DNA of 42,380 nt from Roseomonas sp. E05 (GTDB lineage Bacteria > Pseudomonadota > Alphaproteobacteria > Acetobacterales > Acetobacteraceae): NCBI RefSeq assembly GCF_030063475.1, contig NZ_JASIRT010000041.1:1-42380 (forward strand). The letters run 5' to 3'. The first letter of the stretch is position 1; each line of letters opens with the position of its first letter. Position numbers and translations under genes: made by a program. Below, in pieces: positions 13,742-22,211 of the stretch. The notes below the pieces were generated by a model. The model was not told where the DNA came from and did not search any database. It saw nothing but the letters and a program-made list of their open reading frames with translations.

Positions 13742-16707
13742 GCGCGCCACCCCAGCAGGCGCCGCAACCAGGCCCGGAACCCGCGCCGCGCCGGTGCCGC
13801 GCCGCCCGCCGCATGGCGCGCCAGTGCGGCGAAGAACTGGCCGATCACCACCCGCGCCGCGCCGTCCAGCAGCCGCCCGCCGATCGCCGCGACCTTGCCG
13901 CCCACCGCCGCCTCGTAGCGATAGGCGATGCGCGTCCCGCCATCCGGCAGCGGCTCCAGCGTGACGTGCCCCTCGCCGCCGCCGCCGCCGAGCGCGCCCT
14001 CCGCCGTGCCACGCAGCGTCACGGCGCGCGGCGGCTCGGGGTCCAGCAGTTCCAGCGCGACGGTGTAGCGCCCCTTCACCGGACCGACGCCCAGCGTCAC
14101 CTCGGCGCGGAAATGCGTGTCGCTCACGCGCTCCACGCTGTGCGCGCCGGGGACGATGGCGCGCAGCGTCTCCGGGTCGAAGAGGATGGCCCAGAGCTTC
14201 TCGGGGGGCGCCGCCACCTCGGCCATGCCCTCGCCGAACAGGCCGCGCTCGCCGGGCTTCGCCGCCGGGCGCGCGGCGCGGCCGGCGGGCGGCGCCTCGG
14301 CCGGCAGCAGGTGCGCGGCGAGGCGGGAGGGCGTGACAGGCAGGGTGACGTCGGCCAGCCCCAGCGCGTCGGCCACCGCATTGCCGATACAGGCCGGCGT
14401 GGACATGCAGTTGCCCTCACCGACGCCCTTGGCGCCGAGCGGCGTGAAAGGCGAGGGCGTCTCGTGATGCAGGATCACCAACTCAGGCATTTCCGTCGGC
14501 GTGGGTACGAGGTAGTCGGCGAAGGTGCCGGTCTCCAGGCTGCCGTCGCCGGCGTAGCGGTGCTCCTCGTAGAGCGCGGCGCCCAGCGCGTGAGCGAAGC
14601 CGCCGCTGACCTGCCCCTCCACCATGCCGGGATGCAGGATGCGCCCGCAGTCATGCATGGTGACGTAGCGGTCCACGCGGATGGCCAGAGTCTCCGGGTC
14701 GATCTCGACACCGCAGAAATCGAAGATGAAGCCGTGGCAGAGCGAGGAGTTCACCTCGTCCGCCTCGTTGGGCGCGGTCAGTTCCGGCGGGGTCCAGAAG
14801 GCGGTCTCGCGGATGCCGTGCTCCAGCCCCTCGGGCAGCGTGCCCGGCGCCCAATGGCTGGCCGAGGCGACGCGGGCGAAGGGCAGCGCGTTCTCCGGGT
14901 TGCCGCGCGCGCGGATCTTCCCTTCCGCGAACTCCAGCGCCCCGGCCGGCAGGTTCATCTGCGTGGCGGCGATGCGCGCCAGCTTGTCCCGCAGGCGCGT
15001 GGCGGCGATCTGCGCCGCGCCGGCCACGGCGGGGGCGAAGCGGCTGGCATAGTTGCCCGAGGCGATGGACCAGGCATCCCGCGCCGTGTCCAACTCGGTG
15101 ACGACGCGCACATCCTGCGGCCGCAGCCCGAGCGCGTCGGCCACCACCTGCGCCAGCACGGTGCGGTGGCCCTGGCCCTGCGGCACCGAGGCCACCTGCA
15201 CGGTGATGCCGCCCAGCGGATCGGCGCTGACCGTCGCGGTGGCCTGGGCGCCGTTCTTCGGCCCGGCGCGGCGGCGCTCGGCAGGCGTCAGCACGGTGGA
15301 GATGTAGCCCATGTTGGAGACCGAGGGCTCCACCACCGCCGCGTAGCCGATGCCGTAGTGCTTTCCCGCCGCGCGCGCGGCCTCGCGCCGGCGCAGCAGC
15401 GCGTCATGCCCGCCCTCGCGCAGGGCGCGCTCCATGGCGGTGGCGTAGTCCCCGGAATCCAGCAGCGCGCCCGTCGCGGTGCGGTAGGGGAAGGCTTCGG
15501 CGGGGACAAGGTTGCGGCGGATCACCGCCAGCGGATCGAGCCCGAGCGTGACGGCGATGCGCTGCATCAGCCGCTCCAGCGCGAAATAGACCTGCGGCCC
15601 GCCAAAGCCCCGGTTGAGCCCGGTGGGCGCCTTGTTGGTCAGCACCACGCGGTTGCGCAGGGCGACGTGGCGGATGGCATAGGCCCCCGTCATGTTGCCG
15701 TGCATGCGGTAGAGCGTGGCGGGCTCCGGCGCGCGCAGATGAGCGCCGCAATCCTCGACCTGGTCCCAGTCCAGCGCGGTGACGCGGCCATCCGCCTCCA
15801 CCGCCGCCTCCAGCCGGGTGACGCGGTTGGTGGCGCAGGAGGAGGCGGCAAGATGCTCCAGCCGGTCCTCCACCCATTTCACCGGGCGGCCGGTGGCGCG
15901 CGCGGCGGCGGCCATCAGCACCATGTAGGGAAACACGCCCTGCTTGACGCCGAAGCTGCCGCCGGAATCGGGCGGCGTGCGCAGCCGCAGCCGGTTGCCC
16001 GGCACCTTCAGCGCGCGCGCGATCACCGCATGAATGCTGAAGGGGCCCTGGAAGTTGGCGAGGATGTCGTAGCCGCTCTCGGCCGCGTCGTACTGCGCCA
16101 GCACGCCATAGGTCTCGATCGGCGTGCAGGCGTTGCGGGGATAGGCGATCGCGATGCCGATGCGGTGTGGCGCGGCGGCGAAGGCGGCCTCGGGATCGCC
16201 GTAGCGGAAGCGCCGGTCGCTGGCGAGGTTGCCGCCCAGCCCCTCATGCAGCACCGGGGCCTCCGCCGCCAGCGCGGCCAGGGGGTCGAGCACCGGCGGC
16301 AGCGGCGTGACGCGCAACTCGATCAGGTCCAGCGCATCCTCGGCCACGTAGCGGTCAACCGCCACCACCACCGCGACCGGCTCGCCCATGTAGCGCAGCC
16401 GGTCGGTGGCGATCGGCCAGCACTCGACGGGCGCCCTCACGCCGACCACCAGGCTGGCGGTCATCGCCTGGATCTCGGCGCCGGTCAGCACCGCCGCGAC
16501 GCCGGGCAGGGCGCGTGCCTTGCTGGTGTCGATGCTCTCGATCCGCGCATGGCCATGGCCGGAGCGCAGGATGGCGGCGTGCAGCGTGCCGGGCGGGGTG
16601 CCGAGGTCGTCGATGTAGCGGCCGCGCCCGGTGAGCAGCGCGGCATCCTCCACGCGGGGCAGGGATCGGCCGGTCCAGCCGGCGGCTTCTGCGGTGGTGT
16701 CGGGCAT
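13738..16707 (-). CDS. Molybdenum hydroxylase large subunit fused to a CoxG-type domain (CoxL/HmfA-like)
   Basis: The 989-residue product has two parts. Residues 1-800 are the molybdopterin-binding large subunit: RVEDAALLTGRGRYIDDL near the start, PPDSGGSFGVKQGVFPY, the active-site strand NKAPTGLNRGFGGPQ, and the catalytic Glu in GVGEGNCMSTP (Glu764). The strand lacks the AYxCSFR signature of true form I CO dehydrogenase. Residues 819-965 form an SRPBCC domain of CoxG type (GEGMAEVAAPPEKLWAILFD, VERVSDTHFRAEV, GGRLLDGAARVVIGQFF). The protein ends in a basic amphipathic tail, RRGFRAWLRRLLGWRA. Free CoxG anchors CO dehydrogenase to the membrane, so this fusion may tether the enzyme and deliver electrons to quinone. 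In an hmf setting the reaction would be 2-furoyl-CoA hydroxylation; aldehyde oxidation is the alternative. The ATG at 16707 is 7 nt after the flavoenzyme stop. Confidence 0.9.
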   Translation of the reverse strand: MPDTTAEAAGWTGRSLPRVEDAALLTGRGRYIDDLGTPPGTLHAAILRSGHGHARIESIDTSKARALPGVAAVLTGAEIQAMTASLVVGVRAPVECWPIATDRLRYMGEPVAVVVAVDRYVAEDALDLIELRVTPLPPVLDPLAALAAEAPVLHEGLGGNLASDRRFRYGDPEAAFAAAPHRIGIAIAYPRNACTPIETYGVLAQYDAAESGYDILANFQGPFSIHAVIARALKVPGNRLRLRTPPDSGGSFGVKQGVFPYMVLMAAAARATGRPVKWVEDRLEHLAASSCATNRVTRLEAAVEADGRVTALDWDQVEDCGAHLRAPEPATLYRMHGNMTGAYAIRHVALRNRVVLTNKAPTGLNRGFGGPQVYFALERLMQRIAVTLGLDPLAVIRRNLVPAEAFPYRTATGALLDSGDYATAMERALREGGHDALLRRREAARAAGKHYGIGYAAVVEPSVSNMGYISTVLTPAERRRAGPKNGAQATATVSADPLGGITVQVASVPQGQGHRTVLAQVVADALGLRPQDVRVVTELDTARDAWSIASGNYASRFAPAVAGAAQIAATRLRDKLARIAATQMNLPAGALEFAEGKIRARGNPENALPFARVASASHWAPGTLPEGLEHGIRETAFWTPPELTAPNEADEVNSSLCHGFIFDFCGVEIDPETLAIRVDRYVTMHDCGRILHPGMVEGQVSGGFAHALGAALYEEHRYAGDGSLETGTFADYLVPTPTEMPELVILHHETPSPFTPLGAKGVGEGNCMSTPACIGNAVADALGLADVTLPVTPSRLAAHLLPAEAPPAGRAARPAAKPGERGLFGEGMAEVAAPPEKLWAILFDPETLRAIVPGAHSVERVSDTHFRAEVTLGVGPVKGRYTVALELLDPEPPRAVTLRGTAEGALGGGGGEGHVTLEPLPDGGTRIAYRYEAAVGGKVAAIGGRLLDGAARVVIGQFFAALARHAAGGAAPARRGFRAWLRRLLGWRA

Positions 16708-16714
16708 GTGCGCC

Positions 16715-17971
16715 TCAGGCCGTCTCGGCCAGCGCCGGGCGTGGCGCGGCGGGGAAGCGGATGGCGCCGGGGTGCAGCGCCAGCGTCTCGCGCAGCGCCG
16801 CCGGCTCGGTGACGCCGCCCAGCGCCATGGCGCCGCGGATCTCCTCGCGGAACAGCGCGGCCACATGGTCTGCCCCCGGCGCGCCGAGCGCCGCGCCGCC
16901 ATAGAGGAAGGCGCGTCCGGCCAGCACGGCATCGGCGCCCAGCGCCAGGGCGCGCAGCACGTCGAGCCCGCAGCGCACGCCGCTGTCCAGCAGCAGCGTG
17001 GCGCGTCCGGCGACCCGGGCGGCGATGGCCGGCAGCGCGTCGATGCTGGCCGGCGCCGCGTCCGACTGCCGCCCGCCATGGTTGGAGACCAGCACGCCAT
17101 CCACGCCCAGCCGCACGGCGCGCTCGGCATCCTCCGGGTGCAGGATGCCCTTGACCACCAGTGCGCGCGGCCAGGCCTCGCGGAGGCGGGCCACCGCCTC
17201 CCAGGTCAGCGGCCCGGCCATCTTGTGGTAGGTGTAGCCGGCCAGCGACGCCGTGCTGGCCGGCGCCGGGACATACGAACAGAAGTTCTCGAAGCGTGGC
17301 TGGCCGCGGCGCAGCACCTCCAGCCCCCAGCGCGGCGCACGCAGCACGTCCAGCACCGTGCGCAGGCGCGGGCGGAAGGGCACGGCGAGGCCGTTGCGCA
17401 CATCGCCCTCGCGCTTCTGCCGCGCCGGCACGTCCATGGTCAGCACCAGCACATGCGCGCCGGCCCGCTCCGCCCGCCGCACCAGCTCCAGCGAGACGGC
17501 GTGGTCGTCGCCGGGCAGGCCGTAGAGCTGGAACCAGAAGACGTCCGGCGCCAGCGCCGCCAGCCGCTCGATCGGCGCGTTCGCCACGGTGGAGCTGACA
17601 TAGGGAATGCGGGCGCGCTGCGCGGCGGCGGCGAGGATCTCGTCGATGCCCGGCCAGGCGAGGCCGGCGAGCCCCATCGGCGCCACGCCGACCGGCAGGG
17701 CATAGTCGCGGCCGAACAGCGTGACGCCGGTCTCGATCCGCGTGACGTCGCGCCCGTAGCGCGGCACCAGTTGCACCGCGTCCAGCGCCGCACGGTTGCG
17801 GCGCAGGCCGTGGTCGCCGCCGACGCCGCCGGCGACGAAGTCATAGGCAAAGCGCGGTATGCGGCGACGCGCCAGTTGCTCCAGGTCGGCCACGCAGGGA
17901 TAGCGGCGGCGCAGCTCTGCCGCGCGACCATCCAGCCCGCCGCTGCCCCAGCTCTGCGCCGCGCCCGCCAT
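16715..17971 (-). CDS. FMN-dependent L-2-hydroxyacid dehydrogenase (lactate/mandelate dehydrogenase family)
   Basis: This 418-residue flavoenzyme oxidises an L-2-hydroxyacid to the 2-oxoacid. Catalytic residues of the family are all visible: Tyr150 in FQLYG, Asp180 in LTMDVPARQKREGD, Lys274 in LVVKGI, and His298 and Arg301 in VSNHGGRQ. The FMN phosphate site DSGVRCGLDVLRALALGADAV follows as expected. Residues 193-250 form the variable loop (FRPRLRTVLDVLRAPRW), similar to LldD and mandelate dehydrogenase, which are membrane-associated. The ATG at 17971 lies 4 nt after the ThDP enzyme stop. A dehydrogenase making 2-oxoacids next to a 2-oxoacid decarboxylase repeats the mandelate pathway logic. 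Substrate is unknown; an aryl or furyl glycolate is a context guess. Confidence 0.9.
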   Translation of the reverse strand: MAGAAQSWGSGGLDGRAAELRRRYPCVADLEQLARRRIPRFAYDFVAGGVGGDHGLRRNRAALDAVQLVPRYGRDVTRIETGVTLFGRDYALPVGVAPMGLAGLAWPGIDEILAAAAQRARIPYVSSTVANAPIERLAALAPDVFWFQLYGLPGDDHAVSLELVRRAERAGAHVLVLTMDVPARQKREGDVRNGLAVPFRPRLRTVLDVLRAPRWGLEVLRRGQPRFENFCSYVPAPASTASLAGYTYHKMAGPLTWEAVARLREAWPRALVVKGILHPEDAERAVRLGVDGVLVSNHGGRQSDAAPASIDALPAIAARVAGRATLLLDSGVRCGLDVLRALALGADAVLAGRAFLYGGAALGAPGADHVAALFREEIRGAMALGGVTEPAALRETLALHPGAIRFPAAPRPALAETA

Positions 17972-17975
17972 CGCC

Positions 17976-19676
17976 TCAGTACTCGCAGACGACGTTGAGC
18001 AGCGCCTGCCGGCCCTCGGCCAGCGCCGCCAGGGCGCGGCGCAGGGCGGAGGGCAGCTCGGCGGCCTGCTCGACGCGCTCACCATGGCCGCCGCTGGCCT
18101 CGGCGAGCTTCTCGAAGGCGGGGGAGGGGCCAAGCTCGGCCAGGATGCGCCCGCCGTCACGCGCCGCCAGCCCGTCGCGGTACATGGCGAGGGTGGAATT
18201 GCGCACCGCGCCGTAGAGCGCGTTGTTGAACACCACGGTCAGCACCGGCAGGCCATGCGCCTGCGCCACCCAGTGGCAGGCGGTCGGGTTGGCGAAGACA
18301 TAGGCGCCGTCGCCCAGCGTGGCGACGACGGTGCGCTCCGGGGCCGCCAGCTTGGCGCCCAGCGCGGCACCGAAGCCCCAGCCGAGGCCCCCGGCCGGGC
18401 TCAGCCCGAAATAGGTGCCGGGCCTGCGGCGCAGGCAGTGCTCCTGCCGCAGCGGGTATTCGTTGACGATGATGGCCTCGTCATCCACCGCCTCGGCGAT
18501 GCAGCGGCTGATCCATTCCGGGGTGATGGCGCCCTCGGGCGGGCGGGCTGGGGCGCGGGCGGCCTCGCGCCGGGCGGCACGCGCGGTGAGCGCCGCCCGG
18601 CGGGCATCGAGCCGCGCCGGCTCCGGCGCCGCGGCCTCCAGCGCCGCGATCAGGCCGCGCAGCCCGGCGCCCACCTCGGCGGTGATGGCGAGGTCCATGC
18701 GGAAGCTGCGCATGGGGTAGCGCTGGAAGGCCGGGTCCTCGCCCAGATGCACCACACGGCAGGTCTCGGGTGGCGCTTCCTGGTGCGGGATCCAGGGCAC
18801 ATCGCATTCCACCACCAGCACGAGGTCGGCCTCCTCCAGCAGCGGGCGCGGCTGGAAGCCGAAATGCATGGGATGGTCGCCGGGCAGGTTGGCGAAGCGG
18901 GGATGGAATTCCACGACGGGAATGGCGAAGCGTTCGGCCAGCTCGGCGAGGGCGGCGAAACCCTCCGCCCTGCGCCCGGCGCTGGCGGTGACGATCATCG
19001 GCCGCTCGGCGGCGGCGATCCAGCGCGCGGCCTCCGCCAGGGCGGTGGGGTCCGGGTGCGGCAGGCTGGGCGGGCGGCGGGTGCCGGCCTCCACGAGGGC
19101 GCTGCCAGCGGGGGCGGCCAGGATGTCGCGCGGCAGGGTGGCATAGACCGGGCCGCGCGGCGAGGTCATCGCCACCTGCGCGGCGCGCGCCACCAGGTCG
19201 GCGGCCTGCTCGGGCAGGCGCAGCTCGCCGTCCCATTTCACCGCCTCGCGCAGCATGCCGGCCTGGTCGAACATCTCCTGCGCCCAGTGGATGTAGCGCG
19301 TGCGGGCACCGTGCCGGCCACCCTCGGAATAGGGCGTCTTGCCGGCGAAGAGCAGCACCGGCGTCTGGTCGCGCCCGGCATCGAGCAGCGCGTTGATGGC
19401 ATTGGCGGTGCCGACATTGACGTGCAGCATCACCGCCTGCGGCTGGCCGGTGACCATGTAGACGCCATGCGCCATGGCGACGGCGGCGTTCTCATGCGTC
19501 ACCACCATCGGCTTCGGCACCGGGCGGTTGCTGCCGGCGGCGCGGGCGAAGGCCTCGGCGATGGGCGGGAAGTCGGTGCCGCCATTGGCGAAGAAGTAGC
19601 GCACGCCGCTGGCGGCAAGCTGCTGCAGGAAAAGGTCGGCGGCGCTCTGCGGAGTGCTGTCGGTGACGGCGTTCAT
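17976..19676 (-). CDS. ThDP-dependent 2-oxoacid decarboxylase/carboligase (benzoylformate decarboxylase-acetolactate synthase superfamily)
   Basis: The 566-residue enzyme has the three domains of the superfamily. The catalytic Glu that activates the cofactor is Glu62 in THENAAVAMAHG. The ThDP-Mg motif starts at GDGAYVF (455-461) and ends at NN (484-485). His85 in MLHVNVGTANAIN aligns by eye with the active-site His70 of benzoylformate decarboxylase, and CRRRPGTYFGLSPAGGLGW resembles the same enzyme. I chose the ATG at 19676 because GAGGAAAC precedes it; a GTG further up has no such site. Position between UbiD and the FMN dehydrogenase suggests decarboxylation of the 2-oxoacid made by the latter, giving an aldehyde. 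Carboligation is an alternative. Confidence 0.88.
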   Translation of the reverse strand: MNAVTDSTPQSAADLFLQQLAASGVRYFFANGGTDFPPIAEAFARAAGSNRPVPKPMVVTHENAAVAMAHGVYMVTGQPQAVMLHVNVGTANAINALLDAGRDQTPVLLFAGKTPYSEGGRHGARTRYIHWAQEMFDQAGMLREAVKWDGELRLPEQAADLVARAAQVAMTSPRGPVYATLPRDILAAPAGSALVEAGTRRPPSLPHPDPTALAEAARWIAAAERPMIVTASAGRRAEGFAALAELAERFAIPVVEFHPRFANLPGDHPMHFGFQPRPLLEEADLVLVVECDVPWIPHQEAPPETCRVVHLGEDPAFQRYPMRSFRMDLAITAEVGAGLRGLIAALEAAAPEPARLDARRAALTARAARREAARAPARPPEGAITPEWISRCIAEAVDDEAIIVNEYPLRQEHCLRRRPGTYFGLSPAGGLGWGFGAALGAKLAAPERTVVATLGDGAYVFANPTACHWVAQAHGLPVLTVVFNNALYGAVRNSTLAMYRDGLAARDGGRILAELGPSPAFEKLAEASGGHGERVEQAAELPSALRRALAALAEGRQALLNVVCEY

Positions 19677-19709
19677 GCCCGTTTCCTCGGTTGTTGCCAC
19701 GGGCGATGA

Positions 19710-21125
19710 TCAGCCGCCGAGCTGCGCTGTCCAGCGCGCCGGATCGGTCCGTTGCAGCACCGCGCCGAGCTCGATCTCGCGCTCCCCCGGCACGGCGATG
19801 CGGGTGAAGCGCATGGGCGGCGCGTCGAGCGGCACGGTGGCGTCCAGCCCCATCTTGGCGCCCAGCCCGTCCCGGGTGGAGGGGTCAAGCTTGGAGCCCT
19901 GCGCCTCGCGGATGACGACGAGGTCGCGATCGGCCTGGAAGCGCGTGGCGATGGCCCACTCGACCTCGCGCGGATCGTGGATGTCCACGTCCGTGTCCAC
20001 CACCACCACCTGCTTGATGTCGTAGTGCCCGCCGAAGGCGCCCAGGATGACGTTCTTCGCCTCGCCCTCGCTGCGCTTGTCGAGCTGGACATGCAGGTGG
20101 TAGCGGCAGACGCCGCCCTTCGAGAGATGCACGTCCCGCACATGGGGGAAGGAGCGTTGCAGGTGGCTCAGCAGCGTCGCCTCGCGCGGGATGCCGCCGA
20201 GCAGCAGGTGCTCCAGCCCGCCGCCGACGATGGTGTGGAAGAGCGGGTTCCGCCGGTGGGTGACGGCCTCCACCTGGATGACGTGGCGCGGCGCGCGCTC
20301 GCCGTAGTATTGCGGGAACTCGCCGAAGGGGCCTTCCGGTTCGCGCGCCTCGCGCAGCACCCGCCCCTCGATGACGATCTCCGCCTCGGCCGGCACGCGC
20401 ACGCGGTTGCTGCGGCAGCGCACGACGGGCAGCGGCGCACCGTGCAGCGCGCCGGCGATCTCCAGCTCGTCCTGGTCGAGCGGCGCGATGGCCTGGGAGG
20501 CCAGCAGCGTCAGCGGGTCCACCCCGATGGCGATGGCCACCTCCAGGTCGGCCTCCGCCTCCTCGGCCATCTGCAGATAGGCCATGGCGTGGCGCGGCAG
20601 CAGCAGCACGCCGAGCCGGTCCGGCCCGCTCACCTGCAGCCGGTGGATGGAAACGTTCTGCACGCCGGTGCGCGGGTTGCGCGCGATCAGCAGCCCGGCG
20701 GTGATGTAGGCGCCGCTGTCATGCTCGTTGTGCGTGGGGATCGGCAGCAGGGCCTGGAGGTCGATGCCGCTTGTATGCACCACCTGCTGGGCCGGCGCCT
20801 CCGAGGGCGAAACCTCGCGCCAGGGCAGGGGACTGGCGGCGGCGGCCTGGAAGCGCGCCAGCAGGGCCGAGGGGGCGACGCCCATCGCCTCCGCCATCCA
20901 GCCGCGGTCCGAGGTGAGGCCGGAGACGACACTGCCGGGATGGCCGTCCGGATGGGGAAAGAGGCTGGCCTGCCGCCCGTCCAGCCGGTTGGCGATGCCT
21001 GCCAGCTCGAAGCGCAGTGCCCGGCCGGGCTCGGCGATGGCGAGGCGGCCGCTCCGCGCCAGCCGGTCGATCCAGTCGCGCAGGCTGCGGCATGGGGCCG
21101 TGACGGGCGCCTCGCTGGCGGACAT
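19710..21125 (-). CDS. UbiD-family prenyl-FMN-dependent decarboxylase (HmfF-like)
   Basis: This 471-residue protein is a UbiD-type reversible decarboxylase that uses prenylated FMN. The catalytic triad is present with the spacing of Fdc1: Arg162 in SIHRLQV, Glu264 and Glu269 in PEGPFGEFPQYYG. Further core segments are THNEHDSGAYITAGL and LSKGGVCRYHLHVQL. The ATG at 21125 follows GAGGAGGAGA; a GTG 24 nt upstream is weaker. It is the first gene of the minus-strand operon, opposite a LysR gene. UbiX is encoded at 8964-9563. In Cupriavidus basilensis the corresponding HmfF removes one carboxyl from 2,5-furandicarboxylate to give 2-furoate; that assignment here rests on gene company. Confidence 0.9.
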   Translation of the reverse strand: MSASEAPVTAPCRSLRDWIDRLARSGRLAIAEPGRALRFELAGIANRLDGRQASLFPHPDGHPGSVVSGLTSDRGWMAEAMGVAPSALLARFQAAAASPLPWREVSPSEAPAQQVVHTSGIDLQALLPIPTHNEHDSGAYITAGLLIARNPRTGVQNVSIHRLQVSGPDRLGVLLLPRHAMAYLQMAEEAEADLEVAIAIGVDPLTLLASQAIAPLDQDELEIAGALHGAPLPVVRCRSNRVRVPAEAEIVIEGRVLREAREPEGPFGEFPQYYGERAPRHVIQVEAVTHRRNPLFHTIVGGGLEHLLLGGIPREATLLSHLQRSFPHVRDVHLSKGGVCRYHLHVQLDKRSEGEAKNVILGAFGGHYDIKQVVVVDTDVDIHDPREVEWAIATRFQADRDLVVIREAQGSKLDPSTRDGLGAKMGLDATVPLDAPPMRFTRIAVPGEREIELGAVLQRTDPARWTAQLGG

Positions 21126-21215
21126 CGGGGTCTCCTCCTCCACGGCCACTGCGCTTCGGCCTTGACCCGGAGCCTAGGAGGGCGCGTTATCATGGAGAAA
21201 TATGGATTCCTGATA
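21126..21215. promoter_or_regulatory. Divergent ubiD/lysR control region with AT-rich T-N11-A-like dyad
   Basis: This is the gap between the UbiD-family start and the LysR gene. It contains the ribosome-binding sites of both genes (GAGGAGGAGA on minus, AGGAGG at 21176-21181 on plus) and an AT-rich stretch unlike its surroundings. At 21201-21215 the sequence TATGGATTCCTGATA is an imperfect dyad with TAT/ATA ends that fits the LysR T-N11-A pattern. If the LysR protein starts at 21192 that dyad is inside its coding region; if it starts at 21267 the dyad is in the promoter. Confidence 0.4.
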
Positions 21216-22211
21216 GGGCGATCACCAACCGAGATGACCCCGCCGAGCAAGAGCCTCGATGCCAGCATGGACCTGCGGCAGCTCGAATGCTTCCTCTGCC
21301 TCTACGAGGAAGGCTCGGTGACGCGCGCGGCCCGCCGGCTCAACATCGTGCAGCCGGCGCTCTCCATGCGCATCGCCCGGCTGGAGACGGAGCTGGACCA
21401 GAAGCTTTTCGAGCGCAGCCCCCAGGGGATGCGCCCGACGCCGGACGGGCATCGCGCCTACGAGCTTTTCGCCCCCGTGCTGGCCAGCTTCCGCGAGGCG
21501 CAGAGCAAGCTGGCGCGGCGCGGGCCAGGCGGCACCGGACGGCTGGCGGCAGGCTTCGTCTCCACCGCGGCGGACAGCGTGCTGGCCTCCTCCATGGCGC
21601 GCTTCATCGCCCGCTTCCCGGATGCCGAGATCACCGCCTTCGAGGGCTACAGCACCCTGCTCTATGACTGGGTGCGCGCCGGGCTGCTCGACTTCGCCGT
21701 GGTCAACGATATCGCCGAGGATCCCGAGCTGCAGAGCCTGCCGCTGATCGACGAGCCCTTCCTGCTGATCGGCGCCGCCGGCACCGCGCTCGGCGAGGGG
21801 CCGCTGCCGCCGCACGCGCTGCAGGAGCTGCGCCTGGTGCTGCCGACCAAGCGGCACGGGCTGCGCGTCACCATCGACCGCGCGCTGGAACGGGAGAAGC
21901 TCGGCCTCGCCATCCGCCTGGAGGTGGACGCGCTGGGCGCCATCGGCCAGCTGGTGGCGGAGCCGGGCTGGTTCACCCTGCTGCCGGCCACCGCATTGAG
22001 CGAAGGGCTGCGCGCCGGCCGGCTGCGCTCCTGGCGGGTGGCGATGCCCGGGCTGCGGCGGCGGCTGGTCTGCGCCTATGGCGTGCGCCGCCCGCTGCGG
22101 CCGGCCGGGCATCGCTTCATCGAGCTGCTGCGCGAGGAATTGCAGAATCTCGCAAAACATCTGGTGCCGGGTGAAGCGGCGTCGCCCAAGGGAGGAGAGA
22201 CCCATCCATGA
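21192..22211 (+). CDS. LysR-family transcriptional regulator of the furan-type operon
   Basis: This LysR-type protein is 339 residues from the ATG at 21192, chosen for its perfect AGGAGG ten bases upstream. The conserved domain begins only at MDLRQLECFLCLYEEGSVTR (ATG 21267), so a 314-residue form is a real alternative. The helix-turn-helix is RAARRLNIVQPALSMRIARL, followed by LFERSPQGMRPTPDGHRAYE; the inducer domain fills the rest. It is divergent from the UbiD-led operon, the usual position of a pathway activator (HmfR plays this part in hmf loci). Its stop codon overlaps the next start as ATGA, so the regulator and a flavin dehydrogenase are translated together, which is less usual for a LysR gene. 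Confidence 0.87.
   Translation: MEKYGFLIGRSPTEMTPPSKSLDASMDLRQLECFLCLYEEGSVTRAARRLNIVQPALSMRIARLETELDQKLFERSPQGMRPTPDGHRAYELFAPVLASFREAQSKLARRGPGGTGRLAAGFVSTAADSVLASSMARFIARFPDAEITAFEGYSTLLYDWVRAGLLDFAVVNDIAEDPELQSLPLIDEPFLLIGAAGTALGEGPLPPHALQELRLVLPTKRHGLRVTIDRALEREKLGLAIRLEVDALGAIGQLVAEPGWFTLLPATALSEGLRAGRLRSWRVAMPGLRRRLVCAYGVRRPLRPAGHRFIELLREELQNLAKHLVPGEAASPKGGETHP

Noticed and set aside
12409..16707. Aerobic CO dehydrogenase
   Set aside because: The large subunit lacks the AYxCSFR active-site signature and the neighbours are a CoA ligase, crotonase and UbiD, so CO oxidation is unlikely.
12914..16707. 4-hydroxybenzoyl-CoA reductase
   Set aside because: The FAD subunit has only two Cys and no room for the extra [4Fe-4S] cluster that this enzyme needs.
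13813..16812. Plus-strand open frame of 999 codons opposite the Mo large subunit
   Set aside because: Antisense shadow; composition is Arg, His and Gly rich and no family is recognisable.
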